DNA of 16,893 nt from CAZWDL01 sp964632995 (GCA_964632995.1 CAZWDL010000141.1:1-16893), one strand, 5' to 3'. Positions 1 through 6,739 are shown, counted from the first letter of the stretch. Notes: generated by a model from the sequence alone, not told the origin. Program-made: numbers and translations.

Positions 1-593
1 CGGCGGGCATGCCACTGTTGAATGATTCCCCGGGGCAGATCTTCGAGGATGCCCAGGCGGCGACCCGGGAAATAGCCGCACCAGCGGGTGAGGACAGGAA
101 GAAGAATGTGCCACAGCAGGTACAGGCGGAGGCGGTATGGCCAAGGCCAGTCGCGGTAGTAAGCGGTTTGCGCCCCCACCGTTATGGCGGCGCTGATCTC
201 TTCGTTGTTGGGCGCCATACCCAGGATGGTCCCGCCTATGCTATGGCCGACGACAAACAATGGCAGTTCCGGCCAGCGACGGCGGGCAAAACCGATCACC
301 CCGGCGAAATCGCGCTGCCCCCAGTCCAGGAAATCAGCTTCAAAGCCCCGAAACCGCTCCGGCCGGGAATCGCCGACGCCGCGGTAATCATAGGTAATCA
401 CCAGGAAGCCCTTTCCGGCCAGGTATTTAGCGTAAGCGAAATAATATTGCCGCTTCACCCCAGTTGCGGCGTTGATCAGCACCACCGCCCGGGCGCGCTG
501 CGGATCGGAGGGCGCGTGAATATCCGCTCGCAGGGGATACAGGTCGAGCGCCGGAATATTTACCGGGTGTTGATGTTGGGAATTTATGGTCAA
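1..593 (-). CDS. alpha/beta hydrolase, C-terminus beyond the window
   Basis: Partial gene read on the minus strand; 197 codons are visible and the frame is open to base 1. It encodes an alpha/beta-hydrolase-fold protein. The strand-helix lead-in is VVLINAATGVKRQYY (residues 37-51), followed by VITYDYRGVGDS (65-76) and the nucleophile elbow VVGHSIGG with Ser118. This resembles the predicted hydrolases of the COG4757 type, whose substrates are mostly unknown. The acid and histidine of the triad would lie in the missing part. No ATG is in frame near the 5' end, and I place the start at a TTG (591-593). A start slightly upstream at a rare codon is possible. It lies 99 bp behind the next hydrolase on the same strand, so the two may be co-transcribed. 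No signal peptide is seen, so a cytoplasmic enzyme is likely. The fold assignment is firm; substrate and start are not. Confidence 0.82.
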   Translation of the reverse strand, partial: MTINSQHQHPVNIPALDLYPLRADIHAPSDPQRARAVVLINAATGVKRQYYFAYAKYLAGKGFLVITYDYRGVGDSRPERFRGFEADFLDWGQRDFAGVIGFARRRWPELPLFVVGHSIGGTILGMAPNNEEISAAITVGAQTAYYRDWPWPYRLRLYLLWHILLPVLTRWCGYFPGRRLGILEDLPRGIIQQWHAR

Positions 594-671
594 AAGAGAT
601 CGTATTCTGTTTAATGCTCTTACAATGAAGGCATAAACAGTTCGGCGACGTGCCGTACTGCTCTGCCGGGA

Positions 672-700
672 ACTACCGACTGCTGACTGTTACTACCGAC
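672..700. repeat. short stuttering repeat, ACTACCGAC twice
   Basis: The 9-mer ACTACCGAC occurs at 672-680 and 692-700, with TGCTGACTGTT, a diverged ACTGCTGACTGTT-like copy, between them. The right copy overlaps the stop codon of the hydrolase gene that ends at 693. It is one of several short-unit repeats in the spacers of this window. Confidence 0.5.
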
Positions 701-1538
701 CACTCATCCTTTTCTCCATCCACTCCAGCATGTCGCCCATCACTTGTTTTTGTTCGGGTTCATTGACCAGCTCGTGATAGAGCCCGTTGTACAGTTCCAA
801 TCTTTTTTCTTCCGTGCCGGCGCGGCGCTCCAGTTCCTTGCTACCCTCCATATCGGTCAGGCGGTCGGCGGTGCCGTGCATAATCAGAACAGGTAATTTA
901 AGCTTTTCCATATTGGCGTAGATGCGTTTGGAGGCGCGGATAAGCTCGGCGCCGGTCCGGGCGTAAACCGGCCCGTGGTAAACCAGCGGATCGTTCTCGT
1001 AGTCCTCCACAACGGCCGGGTCGCGCGACAGGGCCTTGGTGTCCAGTTTGATGGTTTTCACCTTGGGCAACCACTCTCCGAGTACTCCGGAGACGCGTTG
1101 CAGGAGGGGGGAAATATCGTCACTAACCTTGAGGGCGGCTCCGCTCAGCAAGACGCCGTTGAGCTGTTTCGGCTGCCGCGTAATGACGTATAGCGCTGCG
1201 ATTGCGCCGCCCATGCTGTGGCCAAACAGAAAAAATGTTTTCTTTTTGGCCTGCATCTTCAAGTGGTCGAATACGGTGGTGAGGTCTTTGAGATACAATT
1301 CAAAGCGATCGACATAACCGCTTTTGCCTCCAGACTTGCCGTGGCCCCGCAAATCGAAGGCATGCACCGCAAAGCCTTCCGCGGTAAAGAATTCCGCCAG
1401 GTGTTGGTAACGACTGGAATGCTCCGCGTAGCCATGGACGATAAGCAAATGTGCACGGGCTTCTCCTTCGGGGGTCCAGGACTGGGTAAAGAGTTGCAGA
1501 CCGTCAGCAGTTGTTATGGTATCCGTATGATGATTCAT
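693..1538 (-). CDS. monoacylglycerol lipase-like alpha/beta hydrolase (Hydrolase_4 / serine aminopeptidase S33 fold)
   Basis: Complete 281-residue protein. It starts at the substrate-strand lead HLLIVHGYAEHSSRY (residues 30-44), where HG supplies the oxyanion hole, followed by FDLRGHGKSGG (61-71). The nucleophile elbow is FLFGHSMGG with Ser108. The other triad members fit Asp225 in MHGTADRLT and His255 in GLYHELVNE. This order and spacing is the one seen in bacterial monoglyceride lipases and lysophospholipases, so hydrolysis of a monoacylglycerol-like ester is the likely reaction. The length is typical. There is no signal peptide, so it is probably cytoplasmic. The start ATG has no clear Shine-Dalgarno, as is usual in Bacteroidota. 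It follows lysA on the same strand after a 130 bp gap containing a strong hairpin, which argues for separate transcription. Exact substrate is inferred from family only. Confidence 0.85.
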   Translation of the reverse strand: MNHHTDTITTADGLQLFTQSWTPEGEARAHLLIVHGYAEHSSRYQHLAEFFTAEGFAVHAFDLRGHGKSGGKSGYVDRFELYLKDLTTVFDHLKMQAKKKTFFLFGHSMGGAIAALYVITRQPKQLNGVLLSGAALKVSDDISPLLQRVSGVLGEWLPKVKTIKLDTKALSRDPAVVEDYENDPLVYHGPVYARTGAELIRASKRIYANMEKLKLPVLIMHGTADRLTDMEGSKELERRAGTEEKRLELYNGLYHELVNEPEQKQVMGDMLEWMEKRMSGR

Positions 1539-1622
1539 TGGTCGGACGATTGGGTTAAAGGATGGTATAATAATATTGAATTTTCCGGAGAGGCAAGACC
1601 GGACGGAAGTTTTTCGGTTTTA

Positions 1623-1659
1623 TTGACGGGGTGACTTCGACTTCGAGTCACCCCGTCAA
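1623..1659. terminator. perfect 14 bp hairpin between lysA and the lipase-like gene, likely terminator
   Basis: TTGACGGGGTGACT (1623-1636) is the exact reverse complement of 1646-1659, with a 9-base loop. It starts 10 bases after the lysA stop (minus strand). No clean U-run follows: the minus strand reads TAAAACCG and then a short A/T stretch. It may therefore be a stability or bidirectional stop element, not a textbook rho-independent terminator. Confidence 0.6.
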
Positions 1660-1668
1660 TTGCCCTCC

Positions 1669-2931
1669 TCACCCCTCAAACCTTCCAACTTTCTCCGCAA
1701 AGATATCCGCTTCCACCTGGTTGCGCAGCAGGTCCTCCATCGTTTCGCGTTTGCGGATGAGGTAATCGCGGCCTTCGTGGACCAGCACTTCGGCGGGTCG
1801 GTAGCGGGAATTATAATTGGAAGACATCATGAAGCTGTAGGCGCCGGCGTTGTGCAGGCAGAAGATATCGCCTTCGCGCACCTCGGCAATTTTGCGGTTG
1901 ACTCCAAAGGTATCCGTTTCACAGATGTAGCCGACTACGGTGTAGAAGCGCTGCTTACCTCCGGGGTTACTGATATTGGTGATGCGGTGGTAGGCATTGT
2001 AGAACATGGGCCGAATGAGGTGGTTCAGCCCCGTATCGAGCCCGGCAAAAACCGTAGCCACCGTTTGCTTGATCACGTTGACGCGCGCCAGGAAGTAGCC
2101 GGCTTCACTGACCAGAAATTTACCCGGTTCGAAAACTAAGGTGAGGTCGCGGCCGTACTCGTGGCAGAAATCGTTGAAGCGCTCCGAAATCTTGGCGCCC
2201 AGCTCCTCGATATCGGTTTGGATATCATCCTCTTTATAGGGCACCTTGAAGCCGCTGCCCAGATCTATGTAATCGAGTTCCTCAAATTCTTTGGCGAGGT
2301 TGAGCAGGATCTCGGCGCCGGCCAGGAAGACGTCAGGGTCGAGAATATCGGAGCCCGTATGCATGTGCAGGCCTTCCACTTTCAGGCCGGTGGCATCAAC
2401 TACTTTGTGGACGTGGGGCATCTGATGAAAAGAGATCCCGAACTTGGAATCGAGATGGCCGACCGAGGTTTTGAGGTTACCTCCGGCCAGAATATGCGGA
2501 TTGATGCGGATGCAGATAGGAACGTCGGGATGTTCCTGCCCAAACTGTTCGAGTATGGAAATATTGTCGATATTGATGCGTACGCCGAGCGATACGGCCT
2601 CTTCAATTTCCTCCAGGCTCACGCAATTCGGCGTGTACATAATTTCCTGCGGCGGATAACCGGAGCGCAGCCCCAGGCGCACTTCCTGGATAGAGACCGT
2701 ATCCAGCCCGGCGCCCAGCGAGTGCATCAGCTTAAGGATATTGATATTCGTCAGCGCTTTACAGGCGTAATTGATCTGCAAGTTATTGACGTGAAAGGCA
2801 TCCACCATGCGCTGGTACTGCCGCTTGATGATTGCTGCATCGTAAACATACAGGGGGGCGTCGTACTTAGCGACCAATTCCAGCGGGTCAACCCTACCGG
2901 TGAGCATATATCGGTTGTTTTGCAAATCCAT
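1669..2931 (-). CDS. lysA: diaminopimelate decarboxylase
   Basis: 420 residues, normal length for LysA. It is a PLP enzyme that decarboxylates meso-diaminopimelate to L-lysine, the last step of lysine synthesis, in the cytoplasm and usually as a dimer. The PLP lysine is Lys58 in NYACKALTN. The barrel continues through HMHTGSDI (189-196) and the phosphate-binding loop DLGSGF (223-228). The C-terminal beta domain carries FEPGKFLVSE (267-276), the CETDTF active-site loop contributed across the dimer (Cys337) and GAYSFMMSSNYN with Tyr365. The loop GSGF and the EPGK box differ from the common GGGF and EPGR. I believe both variants are normal in Bacteroidota LysA. No aspartokinase fusion is present, and no other lysine gene is adjacent. 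It is divergent from the ECF sigma gene, with a palindromic repeat between them. Identification is very secure. Confidence 0.96.
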   Translation of the reverse strand: MDLQNNRYMLTGRVDPLELVAKYDAPLYVYDAAIIKRQYQRMVDAFHVNNLQINYACKALTNINILKLMHSLGAGLDTVSIQEVRLGLRSGYPPQEIMYTPNCVSLEEIEEAVSLGVRINIDNISILEQFGQEHPDVPICIRINPHILAGGNLKTSVGHLDSKFGISFHQMPHVHKVVDATGLKVEGLHMHTGSDILDPDVFLAGAEILLNLAKEFEELDYIDLGSGFKVPYKEDDIQTDIEELGAKISERFNDFCHEYGRDLTLVFEPGKFLVSEAGYFLARVNVIKQTVATVFAGLDTGLNHLIRPMFYNAYHRITNISNPGGKQRFYTVVGYICETDTFGVNRKIAEVREGDIFCLHNAGAYSFMMSSNYNSRYRPAEVLVHEGRDYLIRKRETMEDLLRNQVEADIFAEKVGRFEG

Positions 2932-2973
2932 TTTCAGTTACTTTACTATACAGCATTAATTTAACATAAAAAA

Positions 2974-3099
2974 GAGACAGGATTTACGGGATGAACAAGA
3001 TCATATGCATTTTTGGATTTCAGTTTCCTGCGAAAACTGGGATTAACAGGATACCTGCACCTTATCAATCCTGTTTATCGCGTCAATCGTGTCTTTCTG
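2974..3099. repeat. imperfect long inverted repeat (palindromic spacer element A)
   Basis: The 343 bp gap between lysA and the sigma gene holds a palindrome. Bases 2976-3001 and 3068-3093 are inverted copies matching at 21 of 26 positions, each built from stuttering units of the type ACAGGATTTACGGGATGAA. The centre contains a smaller hairpin, CAGTTT (3021-3026) against AAACTG (3034-3039). A further copy of the unit, GGATTAACAGGAT, lies at 3040-3052. It is probably a dispersed intergenic repeat. I see no gene here, and the rest of the gap presumably holds the two divergent promoters. Confidence 0.7.
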
Positions 3100-3169
3100 A
3101 AACTCAGATTAATTCTTTCCGGGTACTTATATTCTGTTAGGAAGGAGCAAAGATACGGAATTTGCCGCT

Positions 3170-3177
3170 TACCTTTG
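3170..3177 (+). promoter_or_regulatory. candidate -7 box of a Bacteroidota promoter
   Basis: TACCTTTG fits the TAnnTTTG consensus, 97 bases before the sigma gene start. No good TTTG/TTG element was found about 20 bases upstream, so this rests on one box. Confidence 0.3.
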
Positions 3178-3274
3178 AAAAAGGTCCGGATTGGAATTAA
3201 TTTTCCTTCTTTGACACCAAAACCCTGATTTACTGCATCTATTCCAACAAAGCACAAAATCGAAAAGCGACCTA

Positions 3275-3823
3275 GTGACCGAACAAGAACTCATAGAAGC
3301 CTGCAAACGCGGAGAAGGACGTGCTCAGAAAGAATTGTTCGACCGCTACTCCCCGAAAATGTTCGGGGTATGCAAGCGTTATATGAAAAATCGCGAGGAT
3401 GCGGAAGATGTGCTGGTGAGCGCCTTATTCAAAGTACTGACCAATATCGATCAATACAAGGGCGCCGGCAGTTTTGAGGGATGGATACGCCGTATTGTGA
3501 TCAATGAATCCCTGATGTTTTTGCGCAAGCAGCACAATTTCAAGCACTCGGTGGAAATCAGCGATATCGACGCGCCAAGCCGTATCCGCATTGTGGACCG
3601 GCTGGCGGCGCAGGATATTCTCGATTTACTGGATACGCTGCCGACCGGCTACCGGACGGTATTCAACCTCTACGTTCTGGAAGGTTACAAGCACCGTGAA
3701 ATCGCCGAGATGCTGGATATCAGCATCAACACCTCCAAGTCGCAACTCATTCTGGCTCGAAAACGCCTGCGGGAACTGCTGGAAGAGGTGAATTATCCGG
3801 GTGTGGAAGAAAGGAAGGATTGA
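3275..3823 (+). CDS. ECF-type RNA polymerase sigma-70 factor
   Basis: 182 residues, the usual size of an extracytoplasmic-function sigma factor that directs RNA polymerase to a stress or envelope regulon. Region 2 spans about residues 21-88 (LFDRYSPKMFGVCKRYM, then EDAEDVLVSALFKVL, with GWIRRIVINESL at 69-80). Region 4 spans about 112-167, with the helix-turn-helix REIAEMLDISINTSKSQL (141-158) followed by ARKRLRELL. There is no region 1.1 or 3. The start is GTG at 3275, chosen because it gives the standard N-terminus MTEQELIEACKRGEGRAQ. The next gene, 53 bp downstream on the same strand, encodes a small membrane protein, a common sigma/anti-sigma arrangement. It lacks the FecR/SusC neighbours of the iron- or glycan-sensing types, so its signal is unknown. 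The family is certain. Confidence 0.93.
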   Translation: MTEQELIEACKRGEGRAQKELFDRYSPKMFGVCKRYMKNREDAEDVLVSALFKVLTNIDQYKGAGSFEGWIRRIVINESLMFLRKQHNFKHSVEISDIDAPSRIRIVDRLAAQDILDLLDTLPTGYRTVFNLYVLEGYKHREIAEMLDISINTSKSQLILARKRLRELLEEVNYPGVEERKD

Positions 3824-3876
3824 AGCGTTGAAGGCTTGCGCATCACAAATTTGTAAAAAACACAATCAATACTACA

Positions 3877-4272
3877 ATGAACCGGCAAAGAGATCTTTTT
3901 GAATTGTTTAGGGAGAACCAGCACAGTCTGGACGAGCGGCCTTCCCTACAGACCTGGCGCCGGTTGGAGCGCCGGTTGGACGCCCATCAGCGGCGCGGTC
4001 GCATTTCGCTATACCGTTCGCTGGGTATGGTTGCCGGCGTACTGGCTCTCGTAGCGATGGTCATTTTGATCAGCATCGTCGTTGACCGGCAGCAGCAATA
4101 TCTGAGCGGTACGCCGCAGGAACTGGAAGTGCTGACGAGCAGTGAATCCGATCCTACTGCTTATCAGGTCGTGGAATTTACCCGTCAGTATCGCGATTAT
4201 ATGCGTAACGCCGTAGAGGAGGGGACGATGGAGAAAAAACTGGTCCCGGCGGAGAGGGAAAATCCGAAATGA
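3877..4272 (+). CDS. single-span membrane protein, putative anti-sigma factor
   Basis: 131 residues. A charged cytoplasmic-looking N-terminus (1-47) contains PSLQTWRRLERRLDAHQRR (22-40). One hydrophobic helix follows at about 48-69, and then a 60-residue polar tail that would lie in the periplasm and has no recognised fold. A short Arg-rich region, one membrane span and a position just after an ECF sigma gene suggest that it holds the sigma factor at the membrane. I do not see a zinc-type HxxxCxxC anti-sigma motif, so binding would be by another mode. No catalytic motif is visible. An alternative is an unrelated small envelope protein. The role is inferred from context; the membrane topology is read from the sequence. 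Confidence 0.65.
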   Translation: MNRQRDLFELFRENQHSLDERPSLQTWRRLERRLDAHQRRGRISLYRSLGMVAGVLALVAMVILISIVVDRQQQYLSGTPQELEVLTSSESDPTAYQVVEFTRQYRDYMRNAVEEGTMEKKLVPAERENPK

Positions 4273-4321
4273 GAGATCCAAAACAGGAAAGCGTTTCGAA
4301 GAGGTATTTTAAGTTGATAAG

Positions 4322-4855
4322 CTATTCTTCTTCCCTGTTAGACTTAGCCCATTCTTCCCGCCGGATTTCGTAGGAGACGCAATCCGTATCGTAGTACCGG
4401 CCACGGCCGGCGAAGGTCATTCCCAGTTTTTCCATCACCCGGGTGGAGGCCCGGTTTTCCTCATCTGCAATAGCCACGACGCGGTCTAGTTTCTGGGTCC
4501 GGAAAGCGTATTCCAGGATTTTGAAGCCCCCTTCGGTCGCCAGTCCTTTCCCCCAGTATTCTTCCAGAAAGCGATACCCCAGTTCGATCTGTTTCGAATG
4601 ATCCAGTGATTTCAGCGCCATCCAGCCGATGAAATCACCGGTATCTTTTTCTTCTGCAATCCAGTAGCCCAACTGATGGGTGGCTGTCGCCATCCGCTTT
4701 TGCAAATCTTTTCTGGCTTCTTCCCGGCTCTGGGTTTTACCCGGGGTGATGTAACGCATTACCCGGGGATTTTTTCCCAGCCGAAAAATATTGTCCAGGT
4801 CTCCCTCCGTGGGCGGTCTCAGTCTCATTCTTCTGGTGAGTAGGATGGGCGGCAT
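4322..4855 (-). CDS. GNAT family N-acetyltransferase (RimJ/RimL-like, Acetyltransf_3)
   Basis: 177 residues covering one GNAT domain. The N-terminal strand is LLTRRMRLRPPTEGDL (5-20). The acetyl-CoA pyrophosphate loop is YWGKGLATEGGFKILEYAF (100-118), and the N-R-A-S motif (134-137) precedes MEKLGMTFAGRGRYYD (141-156). These are the marks of the RimJ/RimL-type subgroup, which moves an acetyl group from acetyl-CoA to an amine, such as ribosomal protein N-termini or small molecules. Family members of this kind are too varied to name the acceptor. It converges on the putative anti-sigma gene with a 49 bp gap and lies downstream of the pyrophosphatase, 102 bp away on the same strand. No signal peptide is present, so it is cytoplasmic. 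Fold is secure; substrate unknown. Confidence 0.85.
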   Translation of the reverse strand: MPPILLTRRMRLRPPTEGDLDNIFRLGKNPRVMRYITPGKTQSREEARKDLQKRMATATHQLGYWIAEEKDTGDFIGWMALKSLDHSKQIELGYRFLEEYWGKGLATEGGFKILEYAFRTQKLDRVVAIADEENRASTRVMEKLGMTFAGRGRYYDTDCVSYEIRREEWAKSNREEE

Positions 4856-4869
4856 GTGATTAAGTGTTT

Positions 4870-4906
4870 GTCCGCCCTATCCCGCTTTACCAAGCGAGGG
4901 CAGGAC
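4870..4906. terminator. broken hairpin downstream of the pyrophosphatase gene
   Basis: Three short stems nest together: GTCC/GGAC, CCCT/AGGG and GCTT/AAGC, separated by small internal loops. It lies about 50 bases past the pyrophosphatase stop on the minus strand and before the acetyltransferase start. It has no U-run, so termination is a guess. Confidence 0.3.
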
Positions 4907-4957
4907 GGGTAAAGGTTCTTGTTTGTCAGCACCTGACCTGAAACAGGCGAAGGCTGA

Positions 4958-5575
4958 TCACTGCACAATCCAGCGGCGGACGGCATCCATGGCAAAGACC
5001 TCATCTTCCCAGCCCAGCAATTCCGTCTCGGCTGTGGGATCGTAACTCAGGAACCATTCTTCGATAATCCGCTTGGCGGGATCGTAAAGCACGAGAAAAT
5101 CCCGGAAATTGCCGGCGTTGATGATTCGCTGCGCGGGATCTACGGGAACGGCGATGATTTTCGTGTCAATTTCGCCCTCGTCTTTCAAGCGCAGGGCGCC
5201 AATCGGTAAGGCGCTGATTACGGCGCCGGTGGGCAGGGCTTCACTGAGCAGCAGTATATCCAGCGCATCACCATCGCCACCGCGTTCCGGGTCCATATAG
5301 GTACCGGGAATGAAGCCGTAATTGCCTGGGTAAGGCAAAAACCGGATGATGCGATCGCGGCCATTGCGCTGATCGTTAAGGAAATTGTCTTCTTCCTTGT
5401 TGTACTCGATTTTATGATTGGTGCCGGCTGGTATTTCTACCACTACATTGACCCCCTGATCATTAATAGCGGACAGAGAGGCGTAATCTATTTCCGGTCC
5501 GGACGAGGAAGACTCACAACTCAGACCGAGGAATGCGGATATGAGCAAAACAACAAAAGTTTGGTAGACCTGCAT
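4958..5575 (-). CDS. inorganic pyrophosphatase (family I) with lipoprotein signal peptide
   Basis: 205 residues from the chosen ATG (5573-5575). A longer frame from a TTG at 5611 also exists. I prefer the ATG because it gives a clean lipoprotein signal, MQVYQTFVVLLISAFLGLSC, with Cys20 as the lipidated residue followed by ESSSS. The mature part is a soluble Mg-dependent pyrophosphatase domain: EIPAGTNHKIEYNKE, then YPGNYGFIPGT, the signature DGDALDILLL and the later LKDEGEIDTKIIAV with its metal-binding acids and lysine. The usual Pro of the signature (DxDPxD) is Ala here. The catalytic acids and lysines all look present, so it should hydrolyse pyrophosphate. Family I enzymes are normally cytoplasmic. 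A lipid anchor would put this one in the periplasm or outer membrane. Divergent from the DUF2807 gene, with a hairpin in the shared spacer. Enzyme class secure; location inferred. Confidence 0.88.
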   Translation of the reverse strand: MQVYQTFVVLLISAFLGLSCESSSSGPEIDYASLSAINDQGVNVVVEIPAGTNHKIEYNKEEDNFLNDQRNGRDRIIRFLPYPGNYGFIPGTYMDPERGGDGDALDILLLSEALPTGAVISALPIGALRLKDEGEIDTKIIAVPVDPAQRIINAGNFRDFLVLYDPAKRIIEEWFLSYDPTAETELLGWEDEVFAMDAVRRWIVQ

Positions 5576-5646
5576 AGGTTTAGGGTTCTTGATTTCTCCG
5601 AAAGATCGCAAATTAATTATAAAATTTCCCCTCTTGCTTTACGAAG

Positions 5647-5684
5647 CTGAGGATTGCACTAACTTATGTGCAATCCGGGCTCAG
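5647..5684. promoter_or_regulatory. hairpin in the divergent spacer, possible operator or leader element
   Basis: GGATTGCAC (5651-5659) pairs perfectly with GTGCAATCC (5668-5676) around an 8-base loop. CTGA and TCAG extend the stem outside a small bulge. It sits between the divergent pyrophosphatase and DUF2807 genes, 72 or more bases from either start. It could be a protein-binding site or a folded leader; nothing in the sequence decides. Confidence 0.4.
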
Positions 5685-5837
5685 GAAATAAGTTTTTCAT
5701 TCATCCTCAAAAAGCTGTAGTCTGTCAGGCCCTGGCTGCAGCTTATCGTTTTGGATGGGGACAAATTCCTTTTTGCTGCAACCTTAGAGAAAATGCCCCC
5801 GTCTATACTATTGATCTATTTAAACAAAATCAAGAAA

Positions 5838-6572
5838 ATGAGAACCCTCCTAACAGTAACCCTTTGTTTTGTCTTTCTTTCAGCCGTCCCTTTAGCGGCG
5901 AATGCTCAGTGGTGGGCCGGCGGTATGAAAGGCGAAGGTCCGCAGGTAGTCAAAACCCTGGATGTCGACAACTTTAAAGGTATTACGCTAGCCTTTAGTG
6001 CTACCGTATATCTTACTCAAGGGGACACCTATTCGGTAAAAGTGGAAGGACAGGAAAACATCATCGATAACATCGAGACCGAAGTGCGCGACGGCCACTG
6101 GAAAATAAAATTTGATGAAAATGTCGGCCGGCATGACAAACTAACTCTCTGGATTACGATGCCGACACTCAACAAAGCCGCAATCAGTGGATCCGGCGCC
6201 CTAAAGGGAGAAACCGTATTCCGCGACCTAAACGAGGTAGACGTCAGCATCAGCGGCTCCGGTGACATCCAACTGGAATTGGAAGCCAACAGCGTCAATA
6301 CGAGGATCAGTGGCTCCGGCGACATCCGGCTTCGGGGCAGCGCCACCGCACACCGGGTAAAGATCAGCGGCTCCGGCGATGTTGACACCGTCGATCTGCG
6401 CAGCCAAGAAACCTCCGTTCGCATCAGCGGCTCGGGAGATTGCCGCGTGCATGCCGAAGAAAGCCTGGAAGTATCTACCTCCGGCTCCGGCGACGTGTAT
6501 TACAGCGGCCGCCCGAGGGTAAGCGCCAAGGTGAGCGGCTCCGGAGAAGTGCAGCCGGTGCGGAATAACTAG
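5838..6572 (+). CDS. exported DUF2807 (head GIN domain, putative auto-transporter adhesin head) protein
   Basis: 244 residues. The start is the ATG at 5838, because it begins a standard Sec signal peptide (MRTLLTVTLCFVFLSAVPLA, then ANA-Q with cleavage near residue 23). Upstream in-frame starts would spoil the signal. The mature protein opens with a strand-rich domain (about 38-110) and then a right-handed beta-helix-like region marked by seven SGSG turns at 117, 139, 158, 177, 197, 215 and 233, most followed by Asp. That layout is the DUF2807/GIN domain, very common in Bacteroidota, where its function is unknown and adhesion is only a database guess. There is no lipobox, no C-terminal sorting domain and no membrane helix after the signal, so a periplasmic or secreted product is likely. 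A strong hairpin terminator follows at once. Confidence 0.88.
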   Translation: MRTLLTVTLCFVFLSAVPLAANAQWWAGGMKGEGPQVVKTLDVDNFKGITLAFSATVYLTQGDTYSVKVEGQENIIDNIETEVRDGHWKIKFDENVGRHDKLTLWITMPTLNKAAISGSGALKGETVFRDLNEVDVSISGSGDIQLELEANSVNTRISGSGDIRLRGSATAHRVKISGSGDVDTVDLRSQETSVRISGSGDCRVHAEESLEVSTSGSGDVYYSGRPRVSAKVSGSGEVQPVRNN

Positions 6573-6586
6573 TGCCCGAGGCACTA
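6570..6586 (+). repeat. small hairpin overlapping the DUF2807 stop codon
   Basis: TAGTGCC (6570-6576) pairs with GGCACTA (6580-6586) around a 3-base loop. The first three bases are the TAG stop codon itself. It leads directly into the larger terminator hairpin. Confidence 0.5.
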
Positions 6587-6628
6587 GAAAAGCCGGCCGT
6601 TCGCTATTCAGCCAACGGCCAACTTTTC
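6587..6628. terminator. bidirectional rho-independent-like terminator
   Basis: GAAAAG (6587-6592) and GGCCGTT (6595-6601) pair with AACGGCC (6614-6620) and CTTTTC (6623-6628). This gives 13 pairs with one 2x2 internal loop. The A-rich left foot and T-rich right foot supply the U-run on the plus strand (CTTTTCTATCTTTC). It ends the DUF2807 transcript. Confidence 0.75.
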
Positions 6629-6705
6629 TATCTTTCATTGTATCCAAAATGTTAAGAAGCGACCATTTTTTCCTTTTCCATCACCTTAATAGTGTTCTGG
6701 TTTCT

Positions 6706-6713
6706 TAACTTTG
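6706..6713 (+). promoter_or_regulatory. candidate -7 box before the lipocalin-like gene
   Basis: TAACTTTG matches TAnnTTTG and lies 26 bases before the ATG, a sensible distance for a short leader. The region about 20 bases upstream is T-rich but has no clear TTTG. Confidence 0.4.
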
Positions 6714-6739
6714 TTGATTCACAAGGGCAATGAAAGAAG

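Noticed and set aside
9..614. Long plus-strand open frame of 201 codons
   Set aside because: It is antisense to a clear alpha/beta hydrolase (GHSIGG elbow, RGVGDS) on the minus strand; its own product has no recognisable motif.
2161..2964. 267-codon plus-strand open frame
   Set aside because: Antisense to lysA, which has all its catalytic motifs.
5576..5611. Longer pyrophosphatase form starting at TTG 5611
   Set aside because: It would put 12 polar residues before the lipoprotein signal; the internal ATG gives a proper signal peptide.
6186..6548. Regularly spaced repeats in DNA, considered as a CRISPR-like array
   Set aside because: The period of about 54-66 bases is explained by SGSG-encoding codons within an intact gene; there are no unique spacers or cas genes.
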